From assembly GCA_947034895.1 (NCBI GenBank), contig OX344762.1, forward strand, positions 7,941,501-8,005,500: 64,000 nt of DNA. The letters are read 5' to 3'. Positions 35,823 to 47,042 of this stretch are shown here, in pieces. The stretch comes from Rhytidiadelphus loreus. Lineage: Eukaryota; Streptophyta; Bryopsida; Hypnales; Hylocomiaceae. Position 1 is the first letter of the stretch, and each line of letters starts with the position of its first letter. Below the pieces are notes generated by a model that was not told the DNA's origin, did no database searches, and saw only the letters and a program-made list of their open reading frames with translations. Both the position numbers and the translations under genes were made by a program.

Positions 35823-35962
35823 CACTAAGAGTCTCATGTTTTTTGTGGAAGCATTTTAATTGACATCCACTTGTTTTCATGTTAACAATATTGATGATAC
35901 GTTTGACGTTAATGTCAATTAAAAATGCATCCACAAATTAAAAACACAAGTTTCTTATAGTG
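35823..35962. mobile_element. 140-bp mini-CACTA foldback
   Basis: The left end CACTAAGAGTCTCATG and the reversed right end CACTATAAGAAACTTG lead into long matching arms (TTTGTGGAAGCATTTTAATT versus TTTGTGGATGCATTTTTAAT, then TGACAT). Nearly the whole element is therefore inverted repeat. The right terminus is the same CACTATAAGAAACT as in the 983-bp element at 4401. Flanking triplets are CAA and CGA, one mismatch from a 3-bp duplication. Confidence 0.75.
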
Positions 35963-36226
35963 CGAAGGTGAATGCAGTTCCCTCACTTGCAAGAACCTTG
36001 TGTAAGTGGTTACTTGTACAATACATGTTTATATTCATGTGCAGGAGACCTAATTCCAGTACTTTTGATGGTGCCTGAGTATTGCCCAGCTTGTGCAGCT
36101 CAATGGCAAGAATTTTTTTATTAATCATGCAAAATTTGTTGCAGTAGTGCCTGATTAGGATTGCTGGTCACACAAAGAATGCAAGCAGCTCAGCTTAAGT
36201 TTGCATCTTTCATTCCGTGAATGCTT

Positions 36227-36566
36227 TTAACCCTCAAACAACAGACCCAGCATGAGGGACTCGGTTTTCAGAGAATTTTCACGAAAAATTCCTCCAGTAC
36301 TCAAGTACTGGTGAACTTTCTTGGTATCATTCTCTTTGTCTTCACAAGATGCATCTATCAATCTTGGGGTTTTGAATCACAATTTGAACTTGTAATTTTT
36401 GCATTGGAAAGTTTGATCAATTTTTTGAATAGTGCCTCTAAGGTTGCCCATTGGCCTTTTAGGAAGGCGGAGGCTCATCATTGATTGGGTCATTTGAATG
36501 ACACCTACTTAAGAAAGATTTTGAAATCCAAGTTGGGCAACCCTCCAGTGTCGTTTAAGGGGTTAA
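36227..36566 (+). mobile_element. 340-bp TTAA-bounded element
   Basis: It starts TTAACCCTCAAACAACAG and ends GTGTCGTTTAAGGGGTTAA. The ends pair as inverted repeats inside TTAA. The body does not match the other families I defined. The 87-codon frame inside is not a recognised protein. Confidence 0.6.
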
Positions 36567-37627
36567 CTCTCAAAATACTTTTTGAATTTTCCCAAATTTT
36601 ACCTTACATATCTCTATGCAAAATACTACCGACCTCACTTTCATCAAACTGGTTCGACAAGGAAAGATTTTTTCAAAGGTCAAGCATCGCTTGAAATGAA
36701 GAAGTTATTCGATCAAAAACACCACTTTGAAGCACTTTGTTCATCGTCCAAAATATAGACTTTGTCGTGCTTTGTGGTGAATTGAGCATAATCTGAGCTT
36801 GCACAAGTAACATAAATATTCTTGCCCAAAAACTTCTACTTTTCACTACCCTAGCTCAACAACAGCTTCATTGCATACCTATATGGCAAATAATTAATAT
36901 TTTTCATGACAGAAACGCTTGGCTATCATTGAAATTCCAAAACAGTTTTAATTAGGGTTTCATTGACATCTTGACACACATTCTTGGGAATGTGATGTTC
37001 AGAAAGTTACACTCCAAACATTCAAGGTTCCAAGAAGGTTTGTACTCATATCAGCATTGGAAATTAATCAGTTTATAGTTTGCAATTCAGAAATATTAAA
37101 GAAATACTCCATGTGTCTTAAAATGATCTTGTGGTTGGACAAAATGTTTGGGATTAAGGTTGAAAATAACATTATTTCAACATGTTTTAAAGTATTTCAA
37201 GAAAGTTGTTATCCATTCATTGAATCTTCAAAAACAAAAATGATCACACTAAACTTTACACATTCTGCTTTTCTTCCCCATCCCTTCGTGAAGTGATATC
37301 AAAACCTTATACAAAAGTCATGAAGTACCAAGTGACCAAACTAGTCACTACAACAAGAAATTCTTTTTCAATATACTTGGATGGACAAATGCACTGAGCT
37401 CTCAAGAACATTCATAATTCACCCAATAACTGCCAACTTTCTCACCAATGAACCAATGTATTGTAAATATGAGACATCAAAAGAAGCAAGTAGATCCAAA
37501 GACATCTCTCTACAACTACCATGTGATCTTATTCACTCCCCCCAAGCACTTAGTGACTACAAATTTGGCTAAATTTAGCAAATCTCCAATCTAAATGCTT
37601 TCAATTGAAAAGGTGAAATGTATATTG
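36567..37627. other. AT-rich intergenic with a solo CACTA-like end
   Basis: CACTACAACAAGAAATTC at 37346 has the form of a plant CACTA terminus, but I found no matching inverted partner nearby. Otherwise nothing recognised. Confidence 0.35.
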
Positions 37628-38185
37628 TTAAACCCTAAATGTCCAAGGTACTAAATTTTAGCATCAAGAAAACTTTGAAGTTAAACTACTAAATTGTTAT
37701 TTTAGTACTTTTAAATATATCAATGTTCTTTAATGTGTATTTTTAGCATCAAATCCAATTTGGAAAAAAATTATGATTTTTCTATTCAAAATAGTGTTCA
37801 TTGCAAATCTTGATTTTCTAATGTTAAAGGGTCTTAGAAATGAGTCTCAAATACATTAAATCTTTGGGGGAAATCACATTGGAAGTTGGTTTAAAAAATT
37901 TGCAGGGTAGATATTGAGAAGTTATAAACTAATTATGATTATACATATAATGTCTAAGTTAAGCTTCATTTTTTTTTACAACCACAATTTTAGACTCAAC
38001 GTGTCAAAAAAGAACTGAAAGACACAAATTCACTCTCAAATTTTTAACCCCACGTAATCAGATAATATTTTAGTCTATATGTGATATCTTTTTCTCCTAG
38101 AAGAGTGAGTCATAACACTGCTAATTTAACCTTATAAAGACACTAGGAACACAAAAAAATGTTCTTGAATGGTCAAATATTTTTT
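37628..38185 (-). mobile_element. TTAA element, family 4, truncated
   Basis: It begins TTAAACCCTAAATGTCCAAGG and runs parallel to the reverse complement of the 15018-15655 element (AAACTTTGAAGTTAAA, TCTTAGAAATGAGTCTCAAA). The far TTAA end is not recognisable, so the right coordinate is approximate. Confidence 0.5.
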
Positions 38186-38765
38186 TCTATATTGTTGAAC
38201 AATTGATTTTCATCTAGTATTATATGTGTAGTTTATGACTACAAAGTATTTCAGTGTTTTGAATTTTTGTTCTTTAAGACTTGACTTTGACATTTGAAAC
38301 CATTTCTTTTGCTTTTGAGCTAAACCAACAAAATGAAGTTTATAAAGTATAGTATTTACTCCCACAAAAAATATTGAAAAAATCCAAAACATGAGCATGA
38401 TATTGAAGTTTGAAGTTGAGGATCTATAATCACGTATTTAAGTATGTTTAGAGTGACATGGAAAGTTTTTTTGTACTAAAATTTTCAGATTTTAGACTCA
38501 TTCTAAAATTTTCAGATTTTTAAAGCATGTATTGTATTTGATATGACTTCTCTTTACTTTATCTTCAAAAATTCATAGTAATTTTAAATTTCATCAAATG
38601 AATTTGAAATTTTTATGATATATACTAGACATGCAATTTCATCTTTGAAAAACAAACAAAAAACAACAACTCATATATAGTAGAAAAATGGAGGATACAA
38701 ACTGAAAGGTTTTGAGGTTTGCCCACAACATGGTTGGGGTCCATCCTTCAAGATTGAGTGGTCAA
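38186..38765 (+). repeat. Family-5 TTAA element remnant
   Basis: Blocks TTTTGAGCTAAACCAACAAAATG, TTTACTTTATCTTCAAAAATTC and GACATGCAATTTCATCTTTG match the element at 27366-28109. The right edge resembles a decayed GGTCCATCCTTCAAG end. Confidence 0.45.
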
Positions 38766-39027
38766 ACTCTTTTTTTTAAATGATAAAACTTATCAAAACT
38801 TTCAATTTTTTTAATTTAGTTTGGAGCAAGTCCAAGAAGCTCAATGAAGGCCTTAGGCTTTGGGGAGTATTAAATTGAATTTTGAGATTTTAGTACATTC
38901 AACTGCAACTGAAGTCTCGACTGGAGTTTCTAATGAAAATCACATTTGAGATTGTTGCTTATTATGAAGGACATATTAAACAATAGGTGTATGTGATAAG
39001 TAAGTTAATATTCAGCTTCATTTATAA

Positions 39028-39201
39028 TGGGAGATAAGATATAAGTATTCATTTTTGTTTGACCCCTAATGTTGTGAAGTAGGAGTCTTTCAAAGTGTTC
39101 CAAATATGACCTTAATATGGGAGATAAGATATAAGTATTCATTTTTGTTTGACCCCTAATGTTGTGAAGTAGGAGTCTTTCAAAGTGTTCCAAATATGAC
39201 C
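39028..39201 (+). repeat. Perfect tandem duplication, 90-bp period
   Basis: The segment 39028-39111 (TGGGAGATAAGATATAAGTA through CAAATATGACC) is repeated without a mismatch at 39118-39201. The identity implies a very recent event. No coding role is apparent. Confidence 0.92.
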
Positions 39202-39649
39202 ATCCTTGAGGGATGTCTCCAACTTTAGCCATATGGTAAAACTTTGTCTTTCAAAAGCACTACAACAAAAGCAATGTTTTATGACTGCAAAAGTATAACT
39301 AGGGATGACTAGGGACTGCTCATAATCATAGTCATATTCTTGGATGCCAACACCTTGGAGAGAAACTTGATTGCAAAATATGACCACTAGTTATTTTTGG
39401 GCCTTGTATTTCATAAGTGTATACTATACGCTCATTAGGAACAACAAAGTATTTTATAAAGAACGTAGGGAACATGTTTGGGGAACATTGAGTCATATTT
39501 GTAGTCATATTTTCATTGGAGTGACATTTTTTTATTTTTGGGTAGCCCAAGAAAAATATGGGCAATCCAAAAAAAAATTGGACAAGTCATTGTTTAAAAT
39601 TTTGAAATCCTAGTCAATTGTTTTTTTGGATTTTCAAACCTAATCACCA

Positions 39650-40060
39650 CTTTTTTAGAGTTTTGAAACCCTAGCCGCCACTTCTCTTGGCTCTTCTTCC
39701 TTGCATTTTGTTGTCTCTTAGCTCTTCCTTGTTGTTTTTTGCTTCTTATTTATTGTTTTTTGTTGCATTTTAGTTCTTGTTGCATCTTAGCCCTTGCTTC
39801 TTGTTGCTTTTTAGTTTATGAATCTTGTTTCTTCTTCTTGCATTTTAAATCCTTCTTCTTAGTTCTTGCTTTTTGTTTTCTCTTATTACTTTTTAGTTCT
39901 TACTTCTTGTTTCTTTTTGTTGCCTCTTAACACTTTTTTCTTGTTGTTTCTTATTGCCTTTTAGTTGTTACTTCTTGTTATTTCTTGTTGCATCTTAATT
40001 CTTATTTGTTGTTATCTTTTAGTACTTGCCACTTTATTCTTCTTCTTTCCTTCATTACCA
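39650..40060 (+). repeat. Degenerate TTCTTGTTGC/TTTTAG tandem tract
   Basis: Pyrimidine-rich repeats of units such as TTCTTGTTGC and TTTTAGTTCTTG on the plus strand, of variable spacing. It lies inside the 3.1-kb CACTA element. Confidence 0.75.
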
Positions 40061-41599
40061 TTTTTATTCTTCCTACTCTAAACTTGTGCTACATATTTTG
40101 TGTTGTTGTAAACTTTAGAAGGTTGAACTTTGTTGTTCATTCACTAAAAATTGACCCCCCATTTCTTTAATTGTATATGCGTGCACCAAAAATTGAAACA
40201 AAGTTGTTGGAGGCTACTTGCAACCCAATAGAGCTATATTCACATTATTGTAAGGAATATAGTCTGTAGATAACCAACTAGGCTTTAGGATTTGTTAATT
40301 GTTGTGTGATTTTATGTGTGTTTGGTTTGTTCTTGACAAGTTTTTGGTTAATTGGATGTCTAATTTGGTTATTTTGTCAAACTATTTGATCTAAGTTGCA
40401 GTCTTTTGGTAGGTTTGTTCAGTTAAGGAGGGGCTATGGCCAATTTAATTTCCAAATGGGAATGTGTGAGTGGGTAAAGGGGTAAGTAGATTAGTTGTTA
40501 GTTTGATTTGGCAGTTTTCTATGTCTTGTAAAATGGGATGTTGAATGTGGGGAGGTGGTTAAAATTCAAGTCCCAATTTGGTAGTTAGTCATCTCTCTCA
40601 ATGTGGTAACCGTTAGTGGGAGCCTATTTGGGCTAGTTTTGCTTTCATTTTCCTTACCGTCTGTTGAAGAATTCAGTCGTGTCCCAGCCGGGTGTGCTGT
40701 GTATTTTTGTTTTGTGTTTGTGTGATTTCCAAGTTGGTGATTGGATTGTGTTAGAGTGTTAGTCCTGCAGTATCACGAGGGTGATCCAGGAAGTGATGAA
40801 AAATGTGTATGTCCTAGTTGGAGGACTGGAAGTTGAAGAGTTTATATTTGAGTGGTAATTTGAATGTTAGCTGTGAGAAAGCGAGATAAATGGTGATGTT
40901 ATAAATGAAACTATGAGTTGTAATGGTGATTTGTCACCAAATTTGAGTTAATACGAAATATATTTTCATATGTGATGGTGTTTGGGCATATGTATGTGCA
41001 CTTGATTGATTGATTTTATTTGTTAAGTTTGAAAGTTTGATCTGTGAGCCAAGTTGGAATTTTGTATTATGAGTGCAATGTCATTGTAGTGATGTTTTTG
41101 GCTATAGAATTCCAAATTGGGTTATTGAACCTATTAGCATAGAAAAATCCTACTTGATCGTCTCCCTTGGAACGAACTTATTATACTAATAGGGTAGTTT
41201 CCGAATAGGTCATTATCCTTCTTCAACATAGTCTCTATTGGATTTTGTGAATGATTCATTGTGATATATATGTTTTATATTGTTGACTAATAAATGTCAA
41301 TGAAGAGAGTTGCATTCCTTCTTGCATTCTCCCTCTCCAATATGATTGTCTCATGTATATTTCTAAAATTATGCGTATGTCTTTTTAACTTCACGAAGGG
41401 TTTTTTTCAATTCTTAAATCATCTTGATGTATAATTACAATGTGTCATGTCCATTTAAAGTGCATGAAAAATGTAATTGTAGTTTGTAATTAAAGCTATT
41501 TTGGACCTCAATTACCCCAATTACAAACTACAATTTTTAAAAAAATATGACTATCAATTACCCAAAATATCACTTGGTTGAGTTACATTTCACAATATA

Positions 41600-42060
41600 T
41601 ATTGGCCAAAATATAATTAGTTATAGTCATATAATGCTCATACTTATGTGTATCAAAATGTAACCTTACACATTCCAAAATATGACTACAATCAATCATA
41701 AAATTACTAATGACATCCACATTAACTACCATATCTACCAAAAATAAGACTCGTAAGAGTCATATTTTACATTAGCAAAAAATATGATTCACAAAAAACA
41801 TATTCATATTCCACATGATCCAAAAATATGACTCATGAGAATTATTTTCCACATAGCAGAAAATATGACTCACAAGAGTGATATTCCACAATTCACATCA
41901 ACAAAAAAATGATTCATCACAGTCATATTCCACGTCAACAAAAATATGACTCATAGTAGTCATATTCCATGTCAGCCAAAATATGACTCATCGCAGTCAT
42001 ATTTCATGACAATCAAAACATAACTCACTACAATCATATTCCACGCCAGCCAAAAATATG
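41600..42060 (+). repeat. Subterminal repeat array of the CACTA element
   Basis: About ten copies of a roughly 40-bp unit of the form AAAATATGACTCA-YAGTAGTCATATTCCACGTCA. Each unit contains the self-complementary pair TATGACT/AGTCATA. Such arrays are the transposase-binding zones of CACTA elements. Confidence 0.8.
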
Positions 42061-42402
42061 ACTAAACGGAGTCATATACCACGTAAGATTTTTTTTCTTT
42101 GCCTGGGTAGCTCAAGAAAAAGTCAAGCCCTCAAGGATAGTCAACATATACGCCACATTGGCAAAAAAAAAAGGCTAATTATGGCTAATTATACCCTCCA
42201 ACCTATGACTCAAAATATGACTGATGTCCAAAGCGACTCCTCGGTAATGACTAGACGCAGTCATGCTCCGAATCATCTATAGTGATTTCTGCGTGAGTTT
42301 ATATTTTTATATTTTATAACTCACTATAGTCATATTTTGCAATCATAAAACATTGTTTTTATTGTAGTGAAGACACTTCAAACATGCATGTATAGAATAC
42401 TT

Positions 42403-42910
42403 TTAATCCCTAAAGGATGGAATCTATATTTGTGTAGTCAAACTTGAAACTCCCTCACTTTATATCCTCTATTTCTTCGTTGTTTATAAGTGAATATTTT
42501 GGTTTTATTTTTTAGAATTGAAATCACATGTCTAATACTTGTCATAAACTTTTGAAGAAAAATGAAGAAAATTCATATCATATACAAATCAAAGTCAAAA
42601 TATCTAAAATTTTCAAGATAGAAGTATATTATAATATATAATATTTTGGTATAAAGAAAATATCCGTGTCTCTCCACATTTAGAAATGTGGTTATAGATC
42701 CTCAACTTCAAACTTCACTAATTAAAATGCTTATTTTAAGAATTTTTTCAAAATTTTCAAGTGGAGTTGAAACTCCTCTTCAAAAGCTTCATTTTGTAAA
42801 TTTTGCTCAAAATCAAAGAAAATAATTTGGAATGTCAAAAATATATTTAAGGGAGAAAAGTTAAAAGTATTGAAATTCATTAGATAATGTGCCATTTTTT
42901 TTATAAACAA
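42403..42910 (-). mobile_element. TTAA element fragment, family 5 in reverse
   Basis: It starts TTAATCCCTAAAGGATGG. It then follows the reverse of the 38186-38765 copy (GATCCTCAACTTCAAACTTC, AGCTTCATTTTGT). The distal end is unclear. Confidence 0.45.
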
Positions 42911-43571
42911 CCCCGTATAAAATTTTAAAAAACAACTAAAATGTCTTGAACTAAATTCAGTGATGTAGATATAGCATCAATAAAGTTGTACACAAAAAAT
43001 TGGACTAAAATCATCCATTTTTCAACATGCACAAAGTTTAGTTGACCAAAATGTCTTTGGTGTCCTTCTAAGGCTAAGATTTTACTTTGAAAATTCATAG
43101 AAAATACTTTGTTATTTTAAAATCCAAAAAATAATAAAAATTGAAAAATTTATGATTTTCATTTGTTTACGAGTAAAAGCTCTCCTACTCATAAATTTAT
43201 GACTCTATCAATGCATATATACTCTTTCATTGAGCTCAAAAGGTCATCATTTCAAAATATTCACAATAAGATATGTTCCTTTGCACTGCCTTATTTTTTC
43301 ATTGACCCAAATAAAACTTCAAACTTAAATAGCTACTAAATTGTGGGATCAAATAATCTGAATTTTTTTTTGAGGTGCTCACTTTCAATGTGAATTACAA
43401 GATCCTACAATTACATTCTATTTGATATCAAGAAAAAAATGAGCAAACAAATTGCTCAAGTTCTTGGCAGTGTTGAACCATTTTGAAAGTACACTCCCTT
43501 TGGGTCATTAGAGGTAAAGTAAACTATTTTTATTAGTCTACTTGAAAAGGCTTTAATTTGACATTCATATC
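42911..43571. other. AT-rich intergenic
   Basis: Nothing recognised beyond transposon-like texture. Confidence 0.3.
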
Positions 43572-44502
43572 TTAACCCCTAAAGGACCATTGTCCCCTCG
43601 GGGGACAAATGCGTTTTTGAGCAAGTACCTAAGTATGGGCTGAAATTTTGTCGTGATTTTTTGAAATTTTTTTTGGAGATGAAAAAACTGATAAGCTTTG
43701 TGGGAATATCATTTTTTTCACAATTGGTGCCCGGGAACAAAAGTTATGACCAAATAAGCTCAAATGAGGGGACGAGGGGCAGTCCGGGCAGCAAAAAAAA
43801 ATGGACAAAAATTTGAATTTTATTTTTAATATTTTATTTCTCATAGATTATATTTTTGTCTATCTGGAAAACTTTGATTCATTTCATTTGTATTTGTTAT
43901 GAGAAAGTTATGGACATTCTTGTTGGCATCTTCTTGAAAAAAATAACTTATAGATTCATTTCTAAATGCAATTTCTTTTAATTTTTCAATTTTTATTTTT
44001 TCACATGGTTTGATTTACTTTCTAGAAGAATCCCACCATTGGGATTAGTGTATTTTTATTCCATCTAAAATAAATTAATATTTTAGATTTTCCTTCTATC
44101 TTGTACCTACTTCTATTTAACAATTTTTTTAAGAATGATAATTGAGTTTTTTTGCATTTTATTTTTTCCCCTAGACTCTCAACTCAATTCTCCACTATAA
44201 ATATTTAAATCTCAAAACTCTGTAGTGCAAAAGTTTTAAGTTTTAAGTCTTGAAAGTAAAAAAATCTAGTCCTTCAAGGTGCTGAAAAACTTGTTTTTTT
44301 CACTTTAAACACAGCTATCTTGCAATCTGTGCGGTCAAAAATTCTAAAAAAATTTCAACATATTCTCATACTAGTTAGATGTAAGATCCTACGGTTAGAT
44401 GTGGAAAAAAAAACAATTTCATTTTTTTTTACTCTTTGCTATAGATATGACAGTTTTGAGTGTTTTTTGGCAAAAAAAAGGCCTTGGTCCTTCAAGGGTT
44501 AA
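43572..44502 (-). mobile_element. TTAA-bounded element, family 1, 931 bp
   Basis: It starts TTAACCCCTAAAGGACCA and ends TGGTCCTTCAAGGGTTAA. Immediately inside the left end is the near-palindrome TTGTCCCCTCGGGGGACAA. Along its length it is the reverse complement of the element at 12144-13202 (shared CAATTGGTGCCCGGGAACAA-type, GTACCTACTTCTATTTAACA and CATATTCTCATACTAG blocks). It has one copy of the unit that is duplicated in the other element. Confidence 0.8.
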
Positions 44503-44876
44503 GTTAAGTTATTTGTTTGTTTTGTTTGCTTGATACGGTGAGATCTCCTAGACCGTGCGTTCCACAATTGCACTCTTGGTACCGTCAAAAAGCTCTAAAC
44601 AAGAGGGATGCACAAACTTTTGTTTTGTGGTGTTTGGACCTATAGTGTTGAAAGATATTAAATTTTGATTTGTCTTTGTTTTGAATTAAAAAATTCTTTT
44701 TTACTGTTATTTTGGCTATTTGGGCTATGGCACACTAGTAATATGTACAGGAGTGAAGTGATCGAAGCCTTCACTTTGTGACCCCCAATTTTTATTTTAT
44801 TTTGTTTTGTTTTGAACCCAAAGCACTTACTGTGGTCAGTTTCCCTCCCGGCCGTCATCAAGAGGTCGGGGTGAAC

Positions 44877-45339
44877 TGACCGTCCCTCCAAGTCAATCCA
44901 GAGAGTGCAAGTAAAAAAAAGACCCCTTATTTAGTGCCCGAAAAATGTATGCTCGACATCTCCCCTAGCTAATTAGGGGCCATTGATTGCAAATCTGAAT
45001 TCAGAATTTGCAAATTTTATGACCTGATTGCAAATAAAAGTTTCCACAGTGTTTTCCCCAAGGGTAAAACTGAGCAATGAGGGGGGGTCAGTTCACCCTG
45101 GCCATTCACCCCGGCCTCGTCAAGACAGCCGGGGTGAACTGACCCCCTCACTTGTCCCCGAAGAAAAACCCTGAAATATTTTATTTCCCACACATGATAA
45201 ACTTTGCAATTTTTGAATTCATATTTGCAATTAGAGGCCCCAAATTAGCTAGGAGCGGTGTAGAGCATACATTTTCTGGGCACAAAATAGGGGATCTTTT
45301 TTTTACTTGCACCCCCTGGACTGACTTGAGGGGGACGAC
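44877..45339. repeat. Long inverted repeat, two ~220-bp arms
   Basis: The left arm (about 44877-45101) and right arm (about 45129-45339) are reverse-complementary copies of one repeat, with a loop of about 27 bp. The inner edges read GGGGGTCAGTTCACCC and GGGGTGAACTGACCCCC. Shared blocks include TTTGCAA..TGAATTCA and TTTTTTTACTTGCAC. Transcription through it would give a long hairpin. Confidence 0.75.
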
Positions 45340-45941
45340 CGTCAAGACTGGCTGCACTTCAGTTCCTTTCAAACTTTCTCGCCGACTTTCAGCGCTGCCT
45401 CCTTCGACTTCCCCTTTCCCTCAATCCAGTGCTGCCATCCCGCCGGCCGGGTCGGGCCACCCGGGCTGGTCCCATCCATCCGTCTGCTTTTCCATCACGA
45501 TTCACTCCGTCCGTCTGTTCTTCCGTCCGTCCGCCATTTTCACGCTCAATCAACCGCACAAGAGGAAGTAAGGTAACTTATTAACTGGGATGAGGTCCTG
45601 ACGGACGGATATGGTCTGGCAGCTCCGTCCCCTCCCATACGCTACTTGCGGATATGGTTCTGCCGTAACGTATGACTGCGTCAACAGGCGCTTCCCTTCC
45701 GTCCAAAGGGAAGTGCCCCTGACCCTCCGATGCGGATCACGGGCGACGAAGCAAAAGCACGGGGTCAGATGGACGGACGGACGGACGGACCCGCCGGGCA
45801 GCACTGGCAGGCAGCGGAGACTCCAGAGGGGAAGGGAAACTGAAGACGGAGCAGATGAGGTGGGACCGCGTGATGGACTGCGCGCGCGATCGCGCGGTTG
45901 GGGGAATTGGAGAGAGGCCTGGGTGAATTGAGCCCGGCTGA
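45340..45941. other. GC-rich island without recognised gene
   Basis: It is sharply more GC-rich than the flanks and includes a (GGAC)n run near 45770-45790 and CCGTCCGTC-type repeats near 45500. Overlapping long open frames on both strands (up to 164 codons) reflect the base composition. There is partial inverted similarity between 45400-45540 and 45770-45860. It may be a captured fragment between repeat copies. Confidence 0.4.
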
Positions 45942-46155
45942 ACTGACCCCTCGCTTGTCCCCATGGGAAAACGCTGAAATTTTTTATTTGCCACGCATGA
46001 TAAAATTTGCAAATTCTGAATTCATATTTGCAATCAAAGGTCATCCTGAAGTTACAATGAGGTAGTAATAGTTAAATTAATCAAGCACAAAATAGGGGGG
46101 CTTTTTCTTACATGCACCCTCGGAATGACTTTGAGGGGACAAGCGAGGGAGTTAT
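45942..46155 (+). repeat. Third copy of the GGTCAGTTCACC repeat
   Basis: It starts GCTGAACTGACCCCTCGC, then GAAATTTTTTATTTGCCACG, AATTCTGAATTCATATTTGC, and ends near ACTTTGAGGGGACAAGCGAG. Direct orientation with respect to the 45129 arm. Confidence 0.65.
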
Positions 46156-47042
46156 TTCACCTTAACCATGGATTGACCCCTTTATCCCTCCAACCAATTG
46201 TAAATGTAAATAATTGCCTCCTATTTTGTGTTGCTTTAATTTTGTATTTCTTGCATCTCTCCTCCCAAATTTGAGGCCTCTAATTCAAAATACAAATTCA
46301 AAATTATCATATTTGATCATAGGTAGCAAAATTAAAGGAATTCCAATGTTTTCTTAGGGATAAATGACAAGGGAATGAGGGGGTCAATTCACCCTAGCTC
46401 TAAAGGGAAAACCTCATGGACCAACACGTTTTTTGCTTTGGGCAGTGCAAAAAGCCATCTCTTGTTAGGAATTTTGGGGTGATGAAATTCTTGATCATGC
46501 TTGGATTTATGAATGAAATATGCAACACATAGATGAACATCATTGAAAACTGCTCAAAATGAAAGATGTCTCTCTAAAGCAAGACAAAACTAATTTTGGG
46601 AGATACAATATTTGACAATTGAGGGCATACTTCCATGTACAAAAATGGGACCCCCCTCCTTTTGGAAATCATGTATATTTTTCTCTAAAATTGACAATTT
46701 GTCAATCACCATGTACACAGATGATGCAAACATCTTTTGGATATCAATACACATTGTGATTAAAAAAAACATCTTCTAAAGCAATTTCAATTCTATAAAA
46801 AAATTAAGAATTGTTTTTCGAGTCCAATTATTATGAATGATAAAAAAATTGTTAACTTGCTACAAAATCTTGGAGTTCACGTTGTTGTTGTCACTCATTG
46901 TTTTTTTAAGGGGAAGAATATTTATGCTACTAGACGTTTTTTCATCCATATTTACATTTTTCACCCTTGCCCGCAGATGTGAATAGCGGTGATTCGTTTT
47001 CTGCACTGCCCCAAAATCAATGAAATTAAAAAATAGAAAAAA
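46156..47042. other. AT-rich intergenic
   Basis: No recognisable feature. Confidence 0.3.

Larger units (their letters stand above)
39258..42369. mobile_element. 3.1-kb CACTA element, TSD AAG
   Basis: The left end CACTACAACAAAAGCAATGT and the reversed right end CACTACAATAAAAACAATGT continue as a roughly 35-bp inverted repeat with few mismatches. A perfect AAG duplication flanks it (39255-39257 and 42370-42372). The right subterminal zone (about 41600-42060) is an array of ATATGACTCAYAGTAGTCAT-like motifs, also present inverted at the left (near 39330-39510). No transposase is readable. The core holds a degenerate TTCTTGTTGC-rich tract, and at 39668 AAACCCTAGCCGCC, a motif typical of plant gene leaders, so the element may have captured or kept a promoter/leader. 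Leu/Phe-rich open frames at 39739-40170 are by-products of the tract. Confidence 0.88.

Noticed and set aside
37346..37364. CACTA element starting at CACTACAACAAGAAATTC
   Set aside because: No inverted partner or target duplication was found, so it is kept only as a possible solo end.
39739..40170. Leu/Phe/Cys-rich open frames resembling membrane proteins
   Set aside because: They are translations of the degenerate TTCTTGTTGC tract inside a CACTA element; composition alone explains them.
39028..42369. CRISPR-like array from the regular repeats
   Set aside because: Repeats are subterminal transposon motifs with internal dyads and variable spacing in a eukaryotic context; no cas genes.
45550..46044. 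Long overlapping frames on both strands (164 and 106 codons)
   Set aside because: GC-rich repeat sequence keeps several frames open at once; no domain is recognisable, and the frame runs into a repeat copy.
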